A DNA stretch of 64,000 nucleotides from Cristatella mucedo. Lineage: Eukaryota > Bryozoa > Phylactolaemata > Cristatellidae. Location of the stretch: NCBI GenBank assembly GCA_009760855.2, contig WPIO01000061.1, forward strand, positions 2,481,578 to 2,545,577. Reading direction: 5' to 3'. Every line of letters starts with the position of its first letter. The first letter of the stretch is position 1. The notes under the pieces are model-generated. The model was not told the DNA's origin and made no database searches. It worked only from the letters and a program-made list of their open reading frames with translations. This document shows positions 56,292 through 64,000 of the stretch, piece by piece. The position numbers and the translations under genes were made by a program.

Positions 56292-56302
56292 ATATATACC
56301 TC
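56258..56302. repeat. (TA)n microsatellite
   Basis: About 13 TA units then TATGTATGTATATATATA. Confidence 0.95.
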
Positions 56303-56582
56303 TGTGTGTACGTGTGCATGCCTGTGATTGGGTGTGGGCGCAGATTTAAGTGTTTGTAGAATTTTCCGGGTTACAGCATTGGCTTACTCCTAATCTTATG
56401 CTTAGACAGGGCTTCAACTAACGAAGACATCTAATGTCTTTAAGCCGGATCAGGGATAGACTGTGGCCTCAAAACCTCACCGGAAATAGGCTTCAATCCA
56501 CAATCCTAGCTATGACCACGGCATCTTTACCCACGTTCTGGGAAACTGACATGATATAGGATATGGTATGAATTTATTTCAG
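56303..56582 (+). other. Intron upstream of the exon at 56583
   Basis: Unique sequence ending in the acceptor GAATTTATTTCAG. Confidence 0.4.
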
Positions 56583-56651
56583 CAAAAAGATGCAAAGAAA
56601 GCGTCGATGCTGCCGAACAAGGCTCTTAAGAATGCTGTCGGATTAACAGCG
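56583..56651 (+). CDS. Exon of the spliced plus-strand gene: lysine-rich 23-codon segment
   Basis: 69 nt between the acceptor GAATTTATTTCAG and the donor GCG|GTAAGA. It is open in phase 0 at both ends: QKDAKKASMLPNK, ALKNAVGLTA. The phase matches the exon at 48004. The segment is basic and alanine-rich. At 69 nt it is the shortest of the four confident exons, so it gives less statistical support, but both splice sites are strong. No following exon or stop codon is found in the rest of the window, where LINEs dominate. Confidence 0.52.
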
Positions 56652-57234
56652 GTAAGAGTATCAATTTATTTTGCATTATAATAGAAATACGATTGCACTG
56701 TTTGAAAGCTTATAATTTGGGAAATCATCTGTAATGTCTGCAGAGCTTAATTTGCATGGCTACTGATTTAGCGAAGTAAATTCGAATACAAAATAACTTA
56801 AATCTATTTTCTGCGGAAATGCTATTGAAAAACTTCTTCCTGTACATGTACCTGCTTATACTCTGCCTGAGGCTTGCGGATGTTACCACCTGAAATTTCT
56901 TAATGCTTTATATTGCGCATCTGTAAAGTGACTCGATAGACATTGTATTACTAGATGGCGCTATAAAAACATGTTACGACGTTTGTTTCTGAAAAAATCA
57001 AGTCTCTGGATAGATTAGTCAGCTATTGCATTAGCTTAGTACCAACTATAATGCATTCGCTGCTTGCTTCTCAACTGAAAGAGAGTTCATGTATTTAATT
57101 ATAAGCTGTCATCTGTGCCTCCCGTGTTAAGTTGTAATGATCAAGATAAAGCTTTTTCAAACTTTACTGGATCCAAAGATTAATTAGTAAAGCACATATG
57201 TATGGCTGCCTCCTAGAAGGTGGTGGTCCTATTT
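56652..57234 (+). other. Intron sequence after the exon at 56583
   Basis: Starts GTAAGAGT; no repeats recognised until LINE-A at 57235. Confidence 0.4.
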
Positions 57235-58648
57235 CAGAAATCATCACTATTCTGCTTATTTTGCTCGATAATTCTTCAGCTTTTGATACTATCGATCGCC
57301 AGATCATTTCTGAGGGCCTCTCGTGTAACCTGGGCGGCACTGGCACTACATTGCAATTGTTCTGACTATTTCTCATTGGGAGGATTCAGAGTTTTGAGCG
57401 AATGGACAAAGATCGTCTGAGTTACCTCTGAAATATGGCATACCTCAGGGCTCCTTGCTAGGACCGGTTTTTTACACGGTTTATATTCTCCCTCTTGCTG
57501 ATGTGATTGCCTATTACAATCTAGGCTTTCTCTTCTATCTGGATGACACTCAGTTGTTCCTTTGCCTTGATCCATCCTAGCCTTCGAGTACCTCCCATTC
57601 TCTCAACTCACTTGCTGCATGTATTGTTGACATCCGAACATGGATGGCAGCAAATTTTCTAAAACTTAACTATGATAAAACTAACTTACTTGTTATGGGC
57701 AAACCCAGGGTAATTCACAAATTGGAAAGGCTGACTCTCAAAATTGGCTCTGCTAGCATATCTCCAGTTGAATAGGTTCAAAAGTCTATGTGTCATATTC
57801 CAAAGCGACCTCTCTTTAGACGACCATAACAGCTCAACAGTCAAATATGCCTATTTTCAGCTCCATAAAATTGCTAAGATTCGGGCTTGTTTAGATAAGG
57901 ATTCCATTTCTAAGTTGGTCCATGCATTCATGACATCCCATCTCAACTTCTGCAACTCACTGCTCGCCGGCCTGCAGGCATGTCCGATCAGGCGATTGCA
58001 GCTGGTGCAAAACTCTGCAGCTAGGCTTGTCTGTCGCGAGCATCGCAGTTGCCACATTACTCCACTTTTCGCCGACCCGCGCTGGATACCAGTCAAGCAA
58101 CAGATTGACTTTAAGTTTTTGTCGCTCAAATTTAGGTCACTTCATTCATTGGCTCCAGCCCATCTCTCAGATATACTCCCCCACCGGGCCAAGCATCGTA
58201 CCACCCGATTTTACGAATAAAACAGTCTACAAATACCCCGTAAAAACCTCAAATCATTTGGAAACCACTCACTTAGTTCGTACACTCCCAAAGCCTGGAA
58301 CTTCCTCCCAACCAGTGTCAGAACATCCACTGACCTGACCACATTTAAAAAGAACTTAAAAACACACCTATTTAGGACAGCATTAAGTGGGTCCCTGTGA
58401 TTCGTCCTTCAGGTGCATATGAGCACTGACACTGTGCATGCTACCACTAACCACATTTGCATGCTGACCCAGTGCATGTCACCCCTAACCACGTTATTCA
58501 TGCTGTTTGTTTATCAAGCATGATTGTACCCACCATTCAATTGCATTTCCCTTTGCAGCAAATGTAAAGCGCCCAGAGCGAGAGATTATGTCCTCTGAGA
58601 ACACTTTATCAAGTGAATTATTATTACTATTATTATTATTATTATTAT
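57235..58648 (+). mobile_element. LINE-A, longest well-conserved copy (RT motif A to tail)
   Basis: Motif A remnant (ILLILLDNSSAFDTIDRQII-like, frameshifted), QGSLLGPVFYTVYILPLADV (motif B region) and LFYLDDTQLFLCLD (motif C with LDD). Then an open 158-codon C-terminal region (57744-58220): SLCVIFQSDLSLDDHNSSTV, ACPIRRLQLVQNSAARLVCR, EHRSCHITPLFADPRWIPVK and SLHSLAPAHLSDILPHRAKH. Then a complete 3' UTR and tail with ten TTA-like units. A good reference for the family's 3' half. Confidence 0.88.
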
Positions 58649-58649
58649 G

Positions 58650-58990
58650 GTATAGATTTGAATGGACTATTGCCGGTGTGATTGCCATGCACAATGTAGA
58701 CTTTCATTTTTATGCCGATGAACTAAGATGTACCTTTGCTTTGATCCCTGCCAGCCCTCAAGCACATCAAAGTCTCTCAACTCCCTTGCTGGATGTATTG
58801 ATGACATCTGCACCCGAATGGCTGCTAAGCTTCTTAAATTGAATGATGCAAAAACCAACTTACTAATAATGGAAAAACGACGTGGGATTCAGAAATCGGA
58901 AAGGCTTACGTGGGCATTGCAATACGGGATAGCATGTGCTGCTTGCTAATCCTTCGTTGAGTGTCCTGTCTCACCAGTAATTTGTCACGA
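58650..58990 (+). mobile_element. LINE-A RT fragment directly after the previous tail
   Basis: VDFHFYADELRCTFALIPAS (motif C region), CIDDICTRMAAKLLKLNDAK and TNLLIMEKRR with RT-like order. No tail. Confidence 0.7.
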
Positions 58991-59039
58991 GTCTGCTAGT
59001 AGTACCACAGTTAGTTCCCTGCATTTGATGTCAAAAGAC

Positions 59040-60480
59040 TATAGCCGTGAAGCAAATCGACTGTTGTTCGCAATAATGTTGCATTTAAGTTTTGTGACTG
59101 CAACTGTTAGAAGGCAGGAAGCGATAAAATCAAAGTACAGCTGAGGTTCGTCTGCATAGACGTGAAATCCTAGATTGTGCAGACAAATCACATCAGGGTG
59201 CGTAAGCGTAAAGACGGTGTAAAGAACGGAACCAAACACAGAGCCATGAGTCTTCCACTGCGATGCGAGCTTAACTACTGTAATGTGGTGGTTGTGGTGC
59301 ATAGCAAGATGAGAGGTGGTCAATGATGACTTGATGATAGATAGTATCGAAAGCCGCACACAGATTGAACGAAATAAGCAGAGAAACTCTACTCAAGTCT
59401 GCATTCCTAGGTGAGTCATTATAAATCAAAAGCAGTGTTGACTCTGTGGAGCGATTTAAGCAAATACCCGACTGAAAATTACTATCAAGGTTTTGAAGTT
59501 TTAATATATTAGTTCAGCTGGTACGCTGCGACTCGTTCCAGTCTCTTGGAGAGGAACTGCCGAAATGAGAATGGGTGAACGTTGGTCTAGTTCTCTTGGT
59601 CTATTGCTGCTTTATTTAGTAGGGGCCTGACTACAGCTTTTGAGAAAGGTGTTGGGACGCGACCTGCGGCTAAGGAAATTTGTATTTGGTTAGTTTCACC
59701 GGGCATCAGCAGAGCTATGCTTCGTAGAAGGAAGACAGTCGAAATATTTTCTTGAGAAATAGTGGTCTTACTAGATTGGGATTTGAGGATTAGAAAGAGG
59801 TCACCGGTGGCCTCCTTGAATAAAAAGATTTTAGTGCTGGATGTAATTAAGGAATATGACTCCTGGGAATGTGCCATCCTAGTTAAGGACTTCCTGATCT
59901 TGTCTATCTTTTTGATAACGAAGTTAGAGAATCGATCGGTTACATATTCACAGGCGTGTCTATGTAATGAAGTAACCCGGGAGTGGTTAATGAGATGGTT
60001 GATCCGAGAAACGGCACGCTTTGGTTATGGATTACTGAATAAACAACGTTTTTGACAGAAGCTAAAGTTGAGCGTTGCAAGGAACTATTTTTAAGACTCA
60101 CAGTAGCCTCTGTACCCTGTCGATGGATAGCCAGTCCCAATATCTGATATGCCTTTCAAGCTTGTGCATAGTAAACCTATCAAGTTTAATTTTTTAGGTA
60201 AACTATATGCCATCTGGGTGAGCACAGACAGTGTGCTTAGTGGGACGTAAAAAACACGGTGAATATGTCCGCTAGTTCAGTATTGCAGCTATCTACCAAT
60301 ATTGAAAGGTCAGAAGAGGGAAGGAGCACCAGAGGCGAAGCAGATATTCTCGCACGGACAGCATCGATGTCAATTGTCTTAAGGTTTTTCACGTCACAGG
60401 TTTTCTTAGATGATGAGGCGGATACACACTATATGCTGAGTGGGATCGACGTGTGGGTAGAAAGGCAGAATTAGGTAATC
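59040..60480 (-). mobile_element. LINE-A copy, minus strand, upstream RT half
   Basis: On the minus strand: SLAAGRVPTPFSKAVVRPLL, NKAAIDQEN (RT N-terminal 'KPLLKK' motif) at about 59590-59680. Then, frame-broken, a palm region with FGSVLYTVFTLTHPDVICLH and NLGFHVYADEPQLYFDF (motif C) near 59100-59220. 59700-60480 would be RT N-terminus and linker, poorly conserved. It shows the part of LINE-A missing in most other copies. Confidence 0.65.
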
Positions 60481-60962
60481 ATTGGTATTGATATCATGCA
60501 GCTAGAGGAGAAAATCTGGTCTAATGTGTGACCCCTGATGTTAATAGGGCCATGAACATGAGCAACAAGAGACGACGCAGTGTAAGAAATTTGGTATTGA
60601 AGACATCTGATCATTTATCAAAACAAATTTTACTATCACTCAAAACGAGAGAAGATCTATTTCTTGCACACATAATCAAAATGAAATCAGACAGATCGGA
60701 GATCAGGAAGGAATTAGTTACTGAAGGACAATAGACTACGAAGACCACTGGTAGCTTATTGTCGTGTGATCTCAAGACGATGGATTCCAAAGACTGCTGC
60801 AAGGGGACTGCAAACGGCTCACAATTTTAAGGCGTGCGTGTATTAATAGCCGCTCCACCTCCTGTTTTTATTGATCTAAGCCTGCAGTGGTTGCATCGTA
60901 ATAGTGGGGCAGTGTACCATTCTCGCGAAGTTTCAGTTTCGAGATCGGATCGAGGTCCTTTT

Positions 60963-61320
60963 TAATAATATTAATAATAATAATTCACTTGATAAAGCGC
61001 CCTCAGAGAACTCAATCTCTCTCTAGGCGCTTTACATTTGCTGTAAAGTGAAATGCAATTGAATGGTAAGTAAAATCATGCTTGAAAAACAAACGAATTG
61101 AATAATATGGCTAGGGGTGACATGCACAGGGTCAGCATGCAAATGTGGTTAGTGGCAGCATGCACAGTGTCAGCACGCATAAGCACATCAAGGACGAATC
61201 ACAGGGACTCACTAAATGCTGTCCTAAATAGGTGTGTTTTTAGGTTCCTTTTAAATGTGGTCAGGTCAGGGGATGTTTTGACGCAGGTCGGGAGGGAGTT
61301 CCAGGCTTTGGCTTTATGTC
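60963..61320 (-). mobile_element. LINE-A 3' end, minus strand
   Basis: ATAATAATAATTCACTTGA, TAAAGCGCCCTCAGAGAACT and CAATCTCTCTCTAGGCGCTT, then the 3' UTR up to GGGAGTTCCAGGCTTTGG. Well preserved. Confidence 0.87.
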
Positions 61321-61369
61321 ACAGTGAACGATTTCTCCGAAAACAGGTGTTAAGTTGGGCAGCTGGAAT

Positions 61370-62050
61370 AAAAGCAGGCCTGATAACCACTAGGTTAGAG
61401 AAATTCGCACCAAAGTTCGATGGTGAACGCATTAGGCCTGTGGTTGTTTTAGTGACATATGACTGTATAGGCCTATGGCATTTATGGCTGTTGGCTTACT
61501 GGCAATGTCAGTTTATTGAGAAGTGGTTTTACAAGTGTCAGTCACCGTGAACAGGAGCAGGTAGTAGGAAGCTGTATGGAGGGCATAACGGCTGTGTGGT
61601 GTAATGGGACGAGTTTTGAAGGAATACACCAAAGTTTAAGCCCCCTTTGCGTCTGCCGTTTGTCTTTTGGCGCATGCTTGGTGTCAAAGTGTCAGCCTAC
61701 AAGCTATTTCAGCGATTTGTGCACTAGCTTTTGTCTACAGCAATGATGCGTGACAATTTCTATGTTGCCAACAACTTGGAAAGTTGGCTTTTGGCCTCAG
61801 AGTGGCTGCTCAAACTGAGCGGTGTCACTTTATGAGTCTGGCGAAAATGTATGCGTAGAAATTGATCGTGAAGTTGATGGCTGAGAATAGCAAGACAGCG
61901 AATGGCGTTAGGGGGAATTCCTGGGAGCCATGTGTGAAGTCAGAAACTAGTTCCGCAGCTGAAACGGGTAAATAATCGGAGAATGGCGGCCCGGAGGAAA
62001 AATGTATGGCTCGACGATGCTGAAAATCTGATGCCATACATAGTTGGCAC
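61370..62050 (+). pseudogene. Decayed gag-like sequence, older copy
   Basis: Aligns over at least 420 bp with 62990-63430, including the 5' flank (GCATTTATGGCTGTTGGCTT, GGCGCATGCTTGGTGTCAAA). Its translation would give MLGVKVSAYKLF, then NNLESWLLASEWLLKLSGV, but stops and frameshifts follow. The source element type is unknown. Confidence 0.55.
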
Positions 62051-62106
62051 GTTGTTAAAGGACGCGGTGATTGCCTGCCTCCTCTGAAAAGCGATTAACT
62101 ATCCTC

Positions 62107-62910
62107 CTGCTACAAGCTGCCTCAATTCTAAAAGCTTTTTTCAGAAGACTGCTTCTGCAACCAGCCATTACGTCCAATCACTATCCAAGATTAGGGGCAA
62201 TCTCCCGCAGTTGCTAGTGGAAGATTGAACTAGCTCATTAGTTCTGTCTCAGCTTAATTATTGTGATTCCTTTTGGCTGGGCTGCCAAAGAAAGCGAATG
62301 GGCCACTGCAGCAGACTGTTAATATGGCTGCAAGGCTAGTTAGTATCCAAGTCCTAGTGGTTTTCGCACGTGTCACCTTCGCTAAAAGAGCTAGGATAAC
62401 ATCCGGTTGAGCGACGGATGCCGAGTAAAGTTCTTACACTGACCCACAAGGCCCGCTACGGCTTGGCTCCTTCGTACCTAGCTGAAGTGCTGGGTCAGTT
62501 TCAGCCTGTTCGTACCCTCAGGTCCTGTGTGGAAAATAAATTAGCTGTCCCATTCCTCCGCTTAAAGACAGTTGGCGACAGAAGCTTTAGCTCTGCAGGT
62601 CCTAGACTGTGGAACTCGCTTCCACAATTCTTACGCAACGACATCTACTCTCCAACTGCCGACTATGGCACATCTTTTTCAGCGGTCCTGAACTGCTACT
62701 TCTATGCTACTCACTACCTCAACTGCTCTCCTGACTCTGCTATGCTTCCCACTTTCTCTTTGTTGCGTGAGACGAAGTCTGTTGGCTACCGAATGCGTAC
62801 CGAAAGCCGCTTAGGCTGTGAGTGTGCTATACAAAACTCTCCTGCGTAACACTCACATGGTCTTTATGACTTTGTGGAGTTACTGACGGAGATACATTAC
62901 ATTACATTCG
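62107..62910 (+). mobile_element. LINE-B, 5'-truncated copy with intact C-terminus and tail
   Basis: Open for 143 codons (62418-62849): LTHKARYGLAPSYLAEVLGQ, RSCVENKLAVPFLRLKTVGD, RSFSSAGPRLWNSLPQFLRN and SYRMRTESRLGCECA-type end. Then the 3' UTR GAGTTACTGACGGAGATACA, TTACATTAC. It is the least damaged LINE-B end and separates the two gag-like copies. Confidence 0.87.
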
Positions 62911-63259
62911 TGTGTAGCTATTGTGTATCCTATTCGCACTTCAGCTGTGTTACGATATGCTTGCTTTGCTGTCGTATCTTAGAGAACTGATTAATGTTAG
63001 TGGTCTTAATATTAAGGGTAATGTGATGGCTTATTTATTATGTTACGACTGCACGAGCCAAAGGCGTTTATGGCTGCTGGTCTATGGGCAATTACAGTTG
63101 ATTGGGGATGGTTTTACAAGATTGAGTCACCGAGGACTGGAGCAGGCCGTGGGAATAGTTACGGAGGGGAGAAGGGCTTTGTGGTTTAATATGACGAGTG
63201 TTGGAGGAGTGCTCCAGTGTTTAAGCCGTCCTTAGCGTCTGCCGTTTGTTGTTTGGCGC

Positions 63260-63649
63260 ATGCTTGGTGTTAAAATGTCAGCCTACAAGCGATTTGAGCT
63301 ATTTCGGAATCAACTGATGCCTTCATCAGTCATGCTTGAAAATTTTTATGTTGACAATGACTTGGAAAGTTGGCTGTTGGACTCAGAGCGGCTGCTTGAA
63401 CTGAGCGGTGTCAATCTATCAGTCTGGCAAAAGTTGCTGCCTATCTTCCTGGAAACAAGTGCTTTTGGTGTCAACTTGCACAGGCAAAAGACAATCAAGG
63501 ATGACTTCCTAGTGATTCGAGAGGCTCTGATAACAGAGCGGGCTATCCCTGCCGGTAAAGCACGGCTGTTGCTCGCGGATATGGTCAAAGCTGGTCGAAT
63601 CGCGGATACCAGCAGGAGCCACCGGAAGCGACAGCAACAATCACAGTAA
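63260..63649 (+). CDS. Gag-like open reading frame of an unclassified retroelement
   Basis: 130 codons including the stop, intact. ATGs are at 63260 and 63275; the second gives MSAYKRFELFRNQLMPSSVM. The following ENFYVDNDLESWLLDSERLL, LSVWQKLLPIFLETSAFG and KTIKDDFLVIREAL have the helical, tryptophan-bearing pattern of retrotransposon Gag capsids (W-x(n)-F, then D-x(3)-LR-x-AL). The C-terminus is basic (RSHRKRQQQSQ). The sequence and about 270 bp of its 5' flank recur, decayed, at 61370-62050, so it is a dispersed element, not a host gene. No protease, RT or integrase lies in the 350 bases that remain. Confidence 0.5.
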   Translation: MLGVKMSAYKRFELFRNQLMPSSVMLENFYVDNDLESWLLDSERLLELSGVNLSVWQKLLPIFLETSAFGVNLHRQKTIKDDFLVIREALITERAIPAGKARLLLADMVKAGRIADTSRSHRKRQQQSQ

Positions 63650-63799
63650 GTGTGCCGGAGACTGAGGTTTTCCAGGCTCCGACCTTGTGGCACGTGAATA
63701 CGACGATCTACGCTGCAATGCTTTTCAGATGACGACGGTGTCCCACGCCTGGTAGCATTCTGCAAGAGGATGGTCACTTGTGGGGCTGACGCCTACGGC

Positions 63800-63962
63800 A
63801 GAGACCGCAGCGTCTAGCAGAAAGACGTCCAGCAGAGAAGTAGCAGCATTGCAGGAGAAAGGCGACAGCATCAGCCAGAAAGACGGTTATTTCCAACAGA
63901 GAGGCTTCAGCGCCTGACAAAGAGGCGTCAGCATCCGGCAGAGAGCGGACGAAGGCATGAGA
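63800..63962. repeat. Degenerate minisatellite of ~20-bp CAGAGA..CGTCAGCA units
   Basis: About eight imperfect units (CAGAGACCGCAGCGTCTAG, CAGAAAGACGTCCAG, CAGAGAGGCTTCAGCGCC, AAAGAGGCGTCAGCATC) follow the gag-like ORF. Confidence 0.6.
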
Positions 63963-64000
63963 GGGGTTGGAGTCCACAGAGGTGATGGTGGCGATATCTG

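Noticed and set aside
1-64000. CRISPR arrays, bacterial operons, tRNA or rRNA genes
   Set aside because: No spaced direct-repeat array, ribosome binding sites, rRNA motifs or complete tRNA cloverleaf were seen. The only tRNA-like sequences are SINE heads.

Overview
This is a stretch of animal nuclear DNA, AT-rich and heavily colonised by retroelements. It is not bacterial. The evidence is a broken U2 snRNA gene, non-LTR retrotransposons of several clades, tRNA-derived SINEs and small phase-matched exons with GT-AG borders. The species cannot be read from the window. The CR1/L2-type LINEs with TTA tails fit an invertebrate or lower chordate, but this is inference.

Layout. 1-4721 is the 3' part of a GC-rich, site-specific non-LTR retrotransposon. 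It has a gag-like ORF1 with four zinc knuckles, then a reverse transcriptase joined to a restriction-like endonuclease. It ends exactly inside a U2 snRNA gene, whose remaining 3' part is 4722-4876. This matches the published U2-targeting 'Utopia' lineage. From about 4.9 to 64 kb the DNA is mostly LINE debris. LINE-A is a CR1/L2-like family with more than 25 fragments, ending in a 3' tail of about 60 bp followed by (TTA)n. LINE-B is a related family with an APE endonuclease and RT and a (TTACA)n tail, including two near-full-length dead copies at 18.3-21.8 kb and 41.4-45.3 kb. Three SINEs have a tRNA-like head and a tail resembling that of LINE-A. At 50.39-53.71 kb an element with long inverted terminal repeats carries a decayed gag-like gene and sits inside a LINE-A tail. 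At the right end (61.4-63.65 kb) are two diverged copies of another gag-like sequence, one still an open ORF.

Host genes. Four short plus-strand exons (29790-29905, 37453-37552, 48004-48098, 56583-56651) have good splice sites, are open in one frame and agree in phase across all joins. I read them as one intron-rich gene spanning at least 27 kb whose introns hold the retroelements. The encoded stretch is polar and contains two Y-x-N motifs, which suggests a cytoplasmic tail of a receptor. A possible upstream exon at 14280-14330 fits the phase and encodes a hydrophobic stretch followed by RRR. A separate candidate first coding exon on the minus strand lies at 8435-8518. The remaining unique intervals hold nothing I can identify.
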